Origin: Toxotes chatareus
Lineage: Eukaryota > Chordata > Actinopteri > Toxotidae
DNA length: 64,000 bases
Assembly: GCA_016801885.1 (NCBI GenBank)
Contig: CM028886.1
Location: 3,234,501-3,298,500 of the forward strand
Direction of reading: 5' to 3'
The translations under genes were made by a program, and so were the position numbers. The stretch's first letter is position 1; every line of letters starts with the position of its first letter. Positions 54,414 to 63,990 of this stretch are shown in pieces. Under the pieces are notes generated by a model. That model saw nothing but the letters and a program-made list of their open reading frames with translations, ran no database searches and was not told where the DNA came from.

Positions 54414-57400
54414 CAGAGCGTTATCATTTCAGGAATGGGACAAGACATGGGAGGAGGGGGTGGCGTTTATTGAGTTTGCCCATTATTAGGGCTGGGGATC
54501 TGGTTTTGCTGGGTGTCTGCGCCGGTCACCATTTCCTGTGGTGCTCTAATAGAAAAGAGAGGGGCTCTGCCTGGTCACAGTCCAAAATCCGCCCTCCCAC
54601 ACTTGTCCGCTCTCTTTAGTTAGAAAGTAAAGGGACCTAATCATCGGCCCACGGCCTCTGCGGAGCCTGAGGCTACGTCAGGACATGAATGAACATACGC
54701 TGGACTGCTGGGTTCATTCACAAGGCGGACAGAGAGGACCCAGGAGAGGCAGAGCTGGAGGAGAGTCTGTGTGACCAGTCAGGGAGAAAAGTAACCTCTT
54801 CCCATGGTGATGAGCTGAAGGAAAACACTCTGGGTCCCTTTAGGGTCTTTCCTCTCTTTGTTACATTGCTGCTCTTCTGTTTTTGTCATGGAAGAGCCAG
54901 GAAACTGTGATTTTTGGTGTTTTTCTCACTTTCCAGTGGCAAGTTTACTTTGCCATTGATGTGTTCAGTGAGTTTCACGAAGCCGTGTGGCTTCTAAATA
55001 CTAATTAACACCACTGGATCATTTCAGAAAAAACACCTTCAGTGCAAAAACATCCTGCTTCTTGACAAACTCTCTATAGCTCTCTGTGGTTATCAGGTTG
55101 TAGCCCACCAGCAGCAGAATGTGTCAAGCTTAGGACTGCACCTAACTTTATTCATTACTTTGTCTACAAAGGGCAGAGAAATTGTGCACAAATGCTCATC
55201 GCAAGTTCTTGACGTCCAAAGTGACGTTTTTGAATCGCTTCTTTTGTCCAAAACAAAAGACGTTTCATTTAGAATCATATGAAACTGAGAAAAATCAGCA
55301 TAAATACTCATTTAAGAGGCTGGAGCCAGTGAGTAACTGTTTTTTTTTCTTGATAAATGGCTTAAACAATTAATCACTGATCAAAATTGTTATCGATTCA
55401 TTTCCTGACAATGGGCTAAGCTGTTAGATTTTTCTACACTCCTCAGAATGTTAGAGGTATATTTTTCTGTCTAATAATAAAGTACAAAAGTAGAATAAAG
55501 TTAAATTCTTAGCTTATTGTCAAAAAAAAAACAGACACACTGTAAAAGCCAGAGTGAGGAAAGAAGTAAGGAGAAAAAGCATATTTTGCTTCAAGTGCAG
55601 AGGTCTTGCCTCTTGTGTTGTGTCCACTGCTGTACTGTGTATCCAAGATGGAGCATCAGAGTGAATTTATTAGCAGTCACAGCGGAGCATGTTGACTGGA
55701 GCAGGCCTGTTGGAAAGGATGGGAGGGGAGCTGGTAATTTCATTAACAGCAATTTCCTCTACAAGCCCATTACTTTGATGAAGTTCAGAGAAATGTTTAT
55801 GGGCCTAAATGAAGGGCCTCAGTCTGTTTATTGAACATTCACTTTGTAACCTGTTTGGCCGTTTTTGATCACAAGCCACGACAGTGATGTCTGTGTTGTG
55901 GGAGGTTCTGACATATACAGTAAATGGACGATTCAGTCCGGACAGTGCTGTAAAACAAAGCGGTGCCACGGGCAAGTGTAGAAAAATGAAAGTGGTTTTT
56001 AACTTTTGGTTTAAAAAAAATGACACAGAACTGTGAGTATTTCTGCAAATATCAGAGGAATCCAGTGAAAGTTAGAATAAAAAAAACATAATTTCTTATT
56101 TATTATGACTTTAACGGTCAAAACCTCGGCTAATCTGCTTCATCAGGACTGTGTGGGTGTGTCTTAATCAGATTTGATTGGCAGTGGCCTGGCAACACAA
56201 ACAACTCCACAACTGTCATCATACTTTTATTTAAATGTTTTTAATTGGTGTATGAAGTACGCGATTGCACATGGCTTGCCTTCTTCCCAGCCAAGCCCCG
56301 CCCATTTCAAACCAGTGAAACGAGCACAACTGTTTTAACTCTGGCAAACATTTGTGTGTTTATGCAGGATCCAATCTCTCATAGTGAGAAGCTGATTGAA
56401 ATAAATGAGCTTTTAGTTGTGTTTAGCTAACCTGCTGCAGTTGCACAGTATTAACAGACAAAGTCAAAGAAACCAACACCTGCAGGTCGGTTTAGTTTTG
56501 ATCTGAAAAAAAAAAAGCATATTGTTCAGCCCTCGCATTATGAAAAAAACTTACATCATGTCAGCTTGTGTTTTCACACACGCGCGCCGTGTTTTATTCG
56601 GTAGTAAATCTTCCTTTGAGTGGAGATGCTCGGAGGATGTATTAATGGTGTGATATAGTGAGCTCGCCGGTGGCTGGGAGCCATTGCGATACTGGCGCTG
56701 GAGGGCATGTTCTTTAATCAGAGCCAGTGGTGCATTGAGTGAACAGGCTTTGACTGCTCTCAGATAACTGAGATAGTGTTCTTAATGCTGCCTTCGGGCC
56801 CTTTAACACCCACTCTCCCATTCTTGCCTGGCTTTCAGCAGAAGTGCCTAGCTGCCATTCTGTCTACTTACGGCAAGACGGCTATCTGGCTCACACTAAC
56901 AGGACTGAAGGTACAAACGATGATACGCGTGAATGTTGTGATGGTGCACTGTGGGTCTTTGCTGAAGAGTACATCAAACGCTCCTTTTTTTTCCACACCT
57001 TGTTTTCCAGGTTGTATGTTTGACAAAGTGGCGAGGCATTTCTACGATGATACCTGCGTGGTGCCCGAGAAGGTCGAAGGTGAGTCTTCCCCAAGTGCGC
57101 TAAATACTTTTAAAAACTACACTGAAAACTACTCAGTGTGCAGCTCAATAATGATGCGTCACGTGTCCTTTAGGTGACATTAAGCAGGAGTCAGGCCTGT
57201 ACCGCGAGGGCCCATCGTACCAGCGCAGAGGCTCGCTGCAGCTCTGGCAGTTCCTCGTGGCTCTGCTGGACGACCCAGCCAACTCCCACTTCATCGCCTG
57301 GACCGGCCGTGGCATGGAGTTCAAACTCATCGAGCCAGAGGAGGTGAGAGGCTCAGGGAAACGTTACTACATATATTTACATGCACTTATAAACCTGTTT

Positions 57401-60043
57401 CTTTTTTTTCTTTTAACACAGCCTCAAGAGCTTTCCACTGTATTACACTACTCATATGGTTTGTGTATTTAAGTTGTTAAAGGTTTTCTTAGTTTTATGT
57501 CACTGTACATTGAACATCTTTAGGTTTTAAGCTGCTGGTCTGATAAAACAAAACAAAAAAAACTGATTGTGTGTTACATCCAGATAAAATCAGAAAATGT
57601 CAAAGGTCAACATCTGAAGAGGAGTGAATAATGTTCTCTGCTCTTAATGTGGTGATGCCTGACCTGGATTTGCCACAATTTTTTTTTTTTTTTTTTTTTA
57701 TTTATCTTGAACTCAACCACATCCAACCAGCTGACCCTCGTGGCCCGGCCCCTGCTAAATATTTCACAGGACATATTCCTAAAAATATATGTTGACGGTT
57801 GGGCCTTTTGAAATGGAAACAGAGGCTGGGTCTGTGTGCGCCCACATCACACACACTGAGGCTCAGTGACTGTTGCTCACTGTTGGAGAATGGAGGAGGA
57901 TGCAGGGTGCAGGCGGGGGGTGGGACTGTAGAAAGGAGGAGATAGAGGGGTACCTGGCAGCGGTCCACACAGCCCAACGGTGTCTAGAGGCACGGGCCAG
58001 CTGCAGCTAACAGGGGGGCCCATTCATGCCATCAGGTGACCAAACGCACTGGCTTTGGGACGTCAAAGACAAATGGTAGCTAGCAGCTTTTTCCTCTTTT
58101 CACCAGGTGTAGCGTGTCAGCAATTGTGAGCGCAAAATGCCATTTTTGGTGAAAGGATCATGGAAAGAGAAAGATGCTGAGAAAGGTCGGAGTGAATATG
58201 GGAACTAGAATAAAATCAGAGAGGAGAAGCTGAAGCGAGCGCCGTGGGGCTGTGGGTTTGGACTGCGAGGCCAGGTGGTGGGTGGTCTGCTAGACAGGTG
58301 CTGTAACATCTGCTGCCTCCTCTGCTGGGTGTGTGACAAGCTCCTAATGAACACATCCCTGGTCAGGCCTGCTCAGGCTGGACGAACTCTAATTACACTT
58401 ATTAGGAAAATATGGATTAATAAGTTTGTTTAACATTTCAGCTGCCGCAGCGTTGTTGTCAGGAAGTCAGGTCGACCGTGTGCGTCTGTGTTTGATATGT
58501 CTGCGTTCTGGCATCCTGCTCTCTGTTCGTGTTTACTGACTCGCTTTATTTTGTTTATCTGTGTGTTGCAAAGGTGGCACGTCGGTGGGGGATACAGAAG
58601 AATCGACCGGCAATGAATTACGACAAGCTCAGCCGATCGTTGCGCTACTACTATGAGAAGGGAATCATGCAAAAGGTAAGAAGACAGAGGATTTATACCC
58701 ACAATAAAGAGTAGAATACACTGAACGAGATTCAAAGCTCTGTTAAACTTTATTCTAATGGACCTTTGTTGATATTAATACACATTATGACGGAATCCCA
58801 GCACTTTAAGATGAGGAGTTCATACACTTAGTAAAATAGCACTATAATGGCCTGATTGATACCACCTGTGTTAAATGAGGTGCATGCGCTAACTCCTCCC
58901 CAAGGTAGCTGATATAAGGAGGTGGAACATCTCAGCAGTGGCTTACCTGCTGAAGAACAAGGGGCTGAATCCATGTTCCTGTGCACTTCATAGTTTAGAA
59001 AATGCCTTATTCAGAGACCTTTCTGCGTTATTGATGTTCTGCTCTAAAAATCTTTAAGACAGAGCTTCACTGTTCTGTCAGTACCAACAGTGAAAGACCG
59101 GAGAAAGGTTTAGAGAGAGGTTAAGAGAAATCGACAAATGTGTTGATTTACTCCAGCAGGAAATAATTCCTCTGGACTTCTGTTGTGGCTGTGTGTTTCC
59201 ACAATTCTTTTTAATCATTTCCAGCTGTTAGCAGCTCCTCCAGCTTTTTTTTTTTTTTTTTTGTGAATTCAATCAATCAAACTTTATTTGTGTTGCATCT
59301 TCCTTACAAGTTAGTGAAACTGAAAGTGCTCTTCAGGTGACTGACAAGCTGATAATACGATAACACAAATGTAAACAATTTGACACACATGAGGAATAAA
59401 AAGATGAAAATAAAATAACACGTTTTTTCCCCTTTTATTTAGTCACTTTTTCAGTGTGCAGACATTACATACACAAAACCTGCTTAGCCGTAGTATGTAG
59501 TTTAGGTCTTGGGGCACAGCTCATCAGAGCTCAGCCTCAGTGGGTGGAGCTACAAAGCACTATCAACCAATGACTGCTGCTTTTTAACCAGGACTGAAGT
59601 GAACTGAAGTTAGCAATGACATAAGGAAGTCACAGAAGACAAATCATGTCAAATCTGCATGTTGACATCATGCTCTGCGTCTAAGAAATGTTTGTGATTA
59701 ATGTTCTGCACCTTGCTGTGTGTGTATTCCCGAGTGTTGCTGAAACCAAAGGTTCAAATCCAGTTTTTCCCACTCGTTCATTATCTGAACTGTCTCCACC
59801 TCTTCCTCCGTCTACGTCCAGGTGGCCGGCGAGAGATATGTGTACAAGTTCGTGTGCGACCCCGAGGCCTTGTTCTCCATGGCGTTTCCCGACAATCAGC
59901 GGCCAGTGCTGAAGACGGACATGGAGCGGCAGATCAACGAGGAGGACACGGTGCCGCTGTCGCACTTTGATGAAAACATGGCCTATGTACAGGAGGGGCC
60001 CTACTGCCAGCCGCACCCCTACAGCGAGGGCTACGTTTATTAA
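40109..60043 (+). CDS. etv1: etv1, ETS variant transcription factor 1 (PEA3 group), complete, 12 coding exons
   Basis: A nuclear DNA-binding activator downstream of FGF/MAPK signalling. The joined exons give 478 residues plus TAA, close to the 477 of human ETV1. The N-terminus is MDGFHDQQVPY. The acidic transactivation domain is about 37–80 (ELFQDLSQLQETWLAEAQVP). The ETS domain is about 336–418, with recognition-helix Arg392 and Arg395 in SRSLRYYYEKG. Conserved control sites include RSK/MSK-type RQLSEP (Ser192) and RQMSEP (Ser217), PKA-type RRGSL (Ser335), SUMO motifs at Lys90, Lys229, Lys258 and Lys318, and COP1-type VP motifs EQFVPDF and DDTCVVPEK. The central region (STPVSPLHHASP, MMIKQEPRD) and the C-terminus ending PHPYSEGYVY identify ETV1 over ETV4/ETV5. 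It follows dgkb on the same strand. Confidence 0.97.
40154..40686 (+). other. etv1: etv1 intron (coding exons 1–2)
   Basis: A 533-bp intron with no recognisable repeat or gene. The overlapping open frames at 40484–40989 on both strands are chance frames around exon 2. Confidence 0.85.
40687..40777 (+). CDS. etv1: etv1 coding exon 2
   Basis: The acceptor is tttcctcgcag and the donor is GTAGGC. A variable, charged first half is followed by DRKRKFIKSDLAQDTE, leading into the acidic domain. It ends in phase 1. Confidence 0.94.
40778..41127 (+). other. etv1: etv1 intron (coding exons 2–3) with T40 run
   Basis: A 350-bp intron whose 3' part is an uninterrupted run of 40 T (41054–41093). Confidence 0.85.
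41128..41175 (+). CDS. etv1: etv1 coding exon 3 (acidic activation helix)
   Basis: The acceptor is ccccctccag with a T40 run 34 bp upstream. The donor is GTGAGT. The 48-bp exon encodes ELFQDLSQLQETWLAE, the amphipathic transactivation helix. Confidence 0.97.
41513..41590. repeat. interrupted (CT)n tract
   Basis: CT/TTTC-rich polypyrimidine tract of about 78 bp. The open frame through it is compositional. Confidence 0.85.
44635..45010. promoter_or_regulatory. candidate conserved non-coding element
   Basis: A balanced, repeat-free block in the etv1 intron with gtctaattggagccggagcg, cattattttagcattagcc and ggattcaccagtagggaag. Enhancer-like by appearance. Untested. Confidence 0.25.
45900..45953 (+). 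CDS. etv1: etv1 coding exon 4 (COP1-type degron)
   Basis: The acceptor is tgtttttag and the donor is GTGAGT. The 54-bp exon encodes AQVPDNDEQFVPDFQTEN, which includes the VP motif linked to COP1 binding in mammalian ETV1. Confidence 0.96.
48010..48480. repeat. dispersed teleost repeat, unclassified
   Basis: The run ccatagagctccattgttg, aaactattaaaaactctaaa and atgagtcacaccactgcacc resembles a family common in fish genomes. Its 3' part (48399–48475) matches 4805–4890 in this window. No ORF. Confidence 0.45.
51030..51245. promoter_or_regulatory. candidate conserved non-coding element
   Basis: Contains ggcgattggcaaggcaac (NF-I/RFX-like), agccaattggattagcg (CCAAT and homeodomain cores) and gatgttaatcaggactgatc. 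CpG is higher than in the flanks. Untested. Confidence 0.3.
52037..52075. repeat. (CT)n microsatellite at etv1 exon 5 acceptor
   Basis: About 39 bp of pure CT forms the polypyrimidine tract and ends 6 bp before the exon (gtgcag). Confidence 0.92.
52082..52211 (+). CDS. etv1: etv1 coding exon 5
   Basis: The acceptor is gtgcag directly after a CT microsatellite. The donor is GTGTGC. It encodes LAFHGLQLKIKRELHSPCSE, then LSSNCSQERPFKLQYGEKC. It contains the IKRE SUMO motif. Confidence 0.96.
52212..52874 (+). other. etv1: etv1 intron (coding exons 5–6)
   Basis: A/T-rich, with no repeat family or gene recognised. Confidence 0.85.
52875..53063 (+). CDS. etv1: etv1 coding exon 6
   Basis: The acceptor is gtcaccgcag and the donor is GTACTG. 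A Pro/Ser/Thr-rich region (PSSPVTPPCSTPVSPLHHAS, PKPDRTY, NAYSMDH) has SP/TP MAPK-type sites. It ends in phase 2. Confidence 0.95.
53064..54046 (+). other. etv1: etv1 intron (coding exons 6–7)
   Basis: About half of this intron is a probable DNA-transposon relic (53338–53814). The rest has no recognised content. Confidence 0.8.
53338..53814. mobile_element. probable non-autonomous hAT-type element, degraded
   Basis: The left end CAGTGGTTTTCAACCTT...CTCGTGACCCC matches a widespread vertebrate hAT-derived end. The right end TCAACCACTG is inverted relative to it over 8 bp (CAGTGGTT). The flanking 8-bp sequences do not form a clear target duplication. No transposase. Confidence 0.45.
54047..54294 (+). 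CDS. etv1: etv1 coding exon 7 (phospho- and SUMO-site region)
   Basis: The acceptor is ccgtctcag and the donor is GTGAGA. It encodes FRRQLSEPCHSFP, YHRQMSEPNIPFPPQGFKQE, then MMIKQEPRDFTYDS. It is the GC-richest exon of the gene. Confidence 0.97.
54295..56841 (+). other. etv1: etv1 intron (coding exons 7–8)
   Basis: Contains a T29 run (54383–54411) and otherwise A/T-rich unique-looking sequence. The segment about 56600–56780 near exon 8 is GC-richer and complex. No extra exon is recognised. Confidence 0.78.
56842..56910 (+). CDS. etv1: etv1 coding exon 8 (NAGNAG acceptor)
   Basis: It encodes EVPSCHSVYLRQDGYLAHTN then RTE. The acceptor is the tandem CAGCAG at 56836–56841. The downstream AG, used here, matches the known ETV1 junction. 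The upstream AG would add one Ala. The donor is GTACAA. Confidence 0.93.
57011..57079 (+). CDS. etv1: etv1 coding exon 9
   Basis: The acceptor is cttgttttccag and the donor is GTGAGT. It encodes CMFDKVARHFYDDTCVVPEK then VE, which includes the second VP motif. Confidence 0.96.
57174..57343 (+). CDS. etv1: etv1 coding exon 10 (ETS domain, first half)
   Basis: The acceptor is gtcctttag and the donor is GTGAGA. It encodes DIKQESGLYREGPSYQRRGS, then LQLWQFLVALLDDPANSHFI and AWTGRGMEFKLIEPEE. The preceding intron is only 94 bp. Confidence 0.97.
57344..58573 (+). other. etv1: etv1 intron (coding exons 10–11)
   Basis: Contains a T20-type run (57680–57699). The rest is unique-looking sequence, including a block around 58320–58410 with gctcctaatgaacac and aactctaattacac. 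Confidence 0.8.
58574..58675 (+). CDS. etv1: etv1 coding exon 11 (ETS recognition helix)
   Basis: The acceptor is tgttgcaaag and the donor is GTAAGA. The 34 whole codons, VARRWGIQKNRPAMNYDKLS and RSLRYYYEKGIMQK, contain the DNA-contacting arginines. Confidence 0.98.
58676..59821 (+). other. etv1: etv1 intron (coding exons 11–12)
   Basis: Contains a T17 run (59246–59262) and the LINE-tail repeat at 59265–59420. The rest has no recognised content. Confidence 0.8.
59265..59420. repeat. LINE/SINE tail repeat (teleost)
   Basis: The start ttcaatcaatcaaactttat followed by ttgtgttgcatcttcc matches the very common fish AATCAATCAAACTTTATTTGTATAGCAC repeat end. It continues into an A-rich region with aataaaaagatgaaaataaa. 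A sister copy is at 3285–3655. Confidence 0.6.
59822..60043 (+). CDS. etv1: etv1 terminal coding exon
   Basis: The acceptor is gtctacgtccag. It encodes VAGERYVYKFVCDPEALFSM, the end of the ETS domain, then the C-terminal acidic region and ...PHPYSEGYVY with TAA at 60041–60043. Confidence 0.97.
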   Translation: MAGERYVYKFVCDPEALFSMAFPDNQRPVLKTDMERQINEEDTVPLSHFDENMAYVQEGPYCQPHPYSEGYVY

Positions 60044-60714
60044 CGTCAGCCCCACAACTACACACACACACGCACACACACTGAAACACACAGCCCCGCT
60101 TCACCCTCCTCCCCTGCCTCCTCCTCCTCTGTACACCTGAGACTGTCATGTCCTCTAATTCACAGTCGCTCCAGGAATAAGACTGAACACACACATGCAG
60201 TGGAGCCCCTCTCTTTCTCCGTCTCTCACATAAACACACACATCCTCTTTTTTTGCTCTTGTCTTTCTGACGTCCAAGCCGCACAGCAGGATGGAGAGTG
60301 CACTTTATGGACAGGAACGGCGCTGTGTTAGCCTGCCAGGGGCTAGCCATGCGGCTGGCTTTTTACCATTGTTTATGTTTGTACATTAATGTGGGAATCG
60401 TTCAGTTTGTTTGTTTGTTTGTTTTTTATTATGATTTTGAGCATGTGGCTCCCTGTTGAGACGGGACTCAACGGCTAATTCGTGGTCACCCGAGGACCGA
60501 ATCTTTTACACTTTGATTTCCTGCAAAAGAAACAGTCTCGCCTATGCGCGTGCAGCAAATTGAGGGACGATTACTTTTGTCCGACTGTCCTTTAGTTTGT
60601 CCTCAGACAGCCATCCTGTACTTTTATGCTCATTTAAGTGGATACTGGCGACGTATTGTAACGATACTTTTATGGTGAAGTAACATGATTATAGACTTGA
60701 AAAAGTAATGTGAT

Positions 60715-60720
60715 AATAAA
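60715..60720 (+). terminator. candidate etv1 poly(A) signal
   Basis: AATAAA in tgataataaaagag, followed about 60 bp on by a G/T-rich cctgtgtctgtc. Confidence 0.35.
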
Positions 60721-61008
60721 AGAGACATTTAGCTACCATCAGTGAAAACTGCCTCGCCACCAGTTTGAACACAGCACCTGTGTCTGTCAATGATCTCTGC
60801 CCCTCCTCCAGTCAAACTGTAGATCTCATGTAGGTGTTTTTACTGTAATGACATAAACTCCACTGGACCATTCTCTCAACGACTGAAAACGTCATGGGTA
60901 TTAACAGTGAGACGGTGGTGCACGAGGATGCGCTCGAAATGTGCTGAACTGTATGGATGAAAAAATCTTTTCTGCATCACATGTGAACGGCCTGTGTTTA
61001 GGATAAAC

Positions 61009-61014
61009 AATAAA
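61009..61014 (+). terminator. candidate etv1 poly(A) signal
   Basis: AATAAA in ggataaacaataaagcc, with T/G-rich sequence about 45 bp downstream. Confidence 0.4.
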
Positions 61015-61723
61015 GCCACAGGCCACTGTAAAATAACTCATTAACTGTAAACAGCAGTTTCCTTTGTATTCTGAAACACATCAAAGCCACTCATTTGTCA
61101 TTCAGGTGTTCAGTTTTTAAATGAATAACTGGTGAAAGTGTATGTACAGTTAAAATGGAAACCGCAATCAACCAATCAACACATTCAGGATAAAGTTTGC
61201 ATCCCCAAATAAAAAAAGACAGAAGTGATTTCATTGGTATAGACAATAAAAAGGCTAAAAAAATTAAACATAAACTCAAAAATTTTCCTGATCTTTTTCT
61301 TTTTCGTTCCAGGTGAACATGAGGTGTGTATTTTGCTTTAAAAAAATGTTGCATTGCCATTGATAGGGTTGCTTTTTGGTAAAAAAGAAAAGGAAAAAAA
61401 AGGTATAAGAAATATCTAGAGTTTTATAATGTGATGATAAACATTCATGTAATAACAAAAAAAGTGTTCCATTGTATAATCAGGTAAATGCACATTTTGT
61501 TGCTGCTTCAAATTGTAAGTGTATTTTCTAGTCTCACGAAAAAAAAAAAAAAAGAAGTGCGGCAGCTATGGCTTGCTATTCTGAATTTTGTTTTTTATTT
61601 TGAATTTGCTTTTGTTTTTTTCATTTGTTTTTGTTCAATTTGAGCATTAAAAAAAATCTGGTCTGAGTTTTGTTCTCGAGGGCCACACGTCTTGGATGGG
61701 AACGGCAATAGCAGAAATTCTGT

Positions 61724-61729
61724 AATAAA
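61724..61729 (+). terminator. candidate distal etv1 poly(A) signal
   Basis: AATAAA in tgtaataaaaatagcc after a long A/T-rich segment. It is the last good hexamer before sequence with no transcript-like features. Confidence 0.35.
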
Positions 61730-63064
61730 AATAGCCCTGAAAAACAAAGTTATCACCACTTTTCAGATGTTTTACGTAATTACTGCATAAAAGTTTGGTT
61801 GTTAAAATCTGTAGTATTTCCTCTTTTGGCCGTCTTATCTATTGCTTGCACGTGACAGAAAATGCAATTTCCAAACTCACCATTCATCACTTCCTTCGTG
61901 ATGGAAAAGATGAGTTTTAGGTTGTAAATGTACATACTGGAGTTGAAAAAACACCAAAGCAAATGCGTGTGTCAGTGTGTGTAAAGACTAATAGATTATG
62001 GACTCTTGTCAATTTCCAGGTTGGAGAGAAAACTCCCAACCACAAAGCATTTAACCAAAGTGACACCTGAGGAAAAATCAATGGCTAATTTAAGACACCA
62101 CTTTTTCATGTAGCTGAATTGTTTCTGGGCCTCTTACGAGACTGGCAGTAATGAAAAAAAAAAGCATGGTAACACTCCCTTAAAGTTATTATTTCCTTGT
62201 GTAAAGTGTCACTATTGCTAAAAATCAATGACTAATTTAAGGAAGCATTGTTTAATTGGTTCCACTGATGGGAAAAATGAAAACGGATGTGTAAGTAATG
62301 AAAAAACACTACTTGCCTTAATTTGTCAGAGCAGGTTACAAGCCGACCCTATTACAGTCCCCACCCTTAGATTTTTTTTTTTTTTATTGATTGTCTGTAG
62401 TGCAGGGAATTGCCGTTAACTTTAAACACCTGATTGCTTCCCTGAGGATATTTAACAACATCTAATCCGACATATACAAAACCAAAAGCAGGAGTGAAGC
62501 TTTTAATATGATGAATGACACGTCTTATTTGGGTTTTCCCTTTAAAAATGGCATTTAAAAAAACAGAACTGCACACATACAACAATACATTACTGTACCC
62601 AGCACATAATGCACTTAAGATTCTAACAAACATAATGTCAGTATAATTATATCAGCGTAGTTTGCTCAAGGAAGTCCTCACAAATTGCACCCTAATCTTT
62701 AAAATCACATCTGCAATTTCAAAAACTCGCTGTTGCTCTGGTTCCTCTCAGGTGTGAGGGTGAGACTGGAGCTACTTTTAGAGGAAATTTTGTTCACGTC
62801 CTCAGAATTTTGGGGGAATTGGGACGTTTTTAAGACCTCGACTTTCTAAAATTTAAAGAAACTTTTTGGATACGTTACAGGCTCGATGTTATATATTTAT
62901 ATATAATATCAATTAAATAGTTAAAGTACTAAGTACTATTAGGGCAGTGAAATAGTTGGTATCTCACCACCAGAACTGTATCCATGGTCATGTGAAGAAG
63001 GCTTTGAAACAGTTAGACCTAAATGACATTAAAGAAAATATAATTTAACAGGTCACTGAATGGT

Positions 63065-63150
63065 AAAAAGTAACTAGGTACATTGTACTTATATGATACT
63101 TCTGAGTATATTTTCTACATTTATTTAACAGCTATCATCACTTTTCAGTT
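63065..63150. repeat. degraded teleost dispersed repeat
   Basis: The stretch aaaaagtaactaggtacatt with ttctacatttatttaacagc resembles a very common fish repeat with the phrase AAGTAACTAAGTACATTTACT...CTACATTTATTTGACAGC. Short and mutated. Confidence 0.5.
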
Positions 63151-63329
63151 TTATTTGAAAACCTATAATGCTCATGTAAAATATGATGCATTGCTTCAGA
63201 GTAAATCAAAGCACCAAAGTGAATAAAATCAGTTAAGATCGCTCCACCAGAGCCAGCCACAGTCTGCCGCTTGCATGTTGAATGCCTGTGGTTTGACTTC
63301 TGATGTTCAAATGAACTTCACGGTTACAG

Positions 63330-63990
63330 GTCGGACACAAATGACTGCGGCTCATTCAAAGTCACATCATTGAAATCCCATGCAAACGCCTCGGTGCTTT
63401 TAATATGTGGCGAGCTTTTCATGTCAGCGGTGTGCTGCCGATGGGGCAGCAGCCCTGCAGCATTTTGCACCTGTACGTCGTGAAGAGCCTTGAGGTCACT
63501 CGCAGGATTACTTGTCTTACACCTTTTTGTGTCACTGAGGCTGAAAATCACCATGCAAATCCTGTTATCTGGCCCCAGTACAGGGAAATCGGGGCCTCAG
63601 CCATCAACATATTTACCATTTATGGACATATGCTTTACATCCTGTACCACCGGCCAAATCCTCCCCTCCTCTGCTGCACTACCGGCTAATATTCTGTGTA
63701 TCTGAACTGTGAATCATGGTCCTCCCCCACTGTAACAAACAGATGGCCGCTCGATCTTGAGTCATCACAAACCCATTACGAGAGTGACTTGTCCTCAGCC
63801 GGGCCGCCTTGATTCGTGCCCGATGGCTCTCGCCAGTGTTTGCTCAGGCTCTTAAGTCATCCTCGGGCTTCGTGTCACACTGTTTGCTCAGGTTAAATGG
63901 CTTGTGTTACCCATGGAGTCCCCCGATTGGCTGTAACACTGCGGTGTTTGACGAGCGAAATGACACCGAGCCACAGCAAATGTGTTTGGC
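63330..63990. promoter_or_regulatory. candidate conserved non-coding block downstream of etv1
   Basis: About 660 bp of balanced, repeat-free sequence after A/T-rich DNA. Includes an octamer ATGCAAAT (63553–63560), catttatggacatatgc and cacctgtacgtcgtgaag. It could hold one or more enhancers. Conservation was not tested. Confidence 0.3.

Larger units (their letters stand above)
60044..61750 (+). other. etv1: etv1 3' UTR (end not certain)
   Basis: Starts with a CA-rich stretch (60060–60080), then C-rich and T-rich sequence. AATAAA signals lie at 60715, 61009, 61208, 61245 and 61724. Any could be used, and 61009 and 61724 would give 3' UTRs of about 1.0 and 1.7 kb. Confidence 0.55.

Noticed and set aside
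59751..59761. GGTTCAAATCC, which looks like a tRNA B box
   Set aside because: No matching A box or cloverleaf is found at the correct distance upstream, so it is not a tRNA gene.
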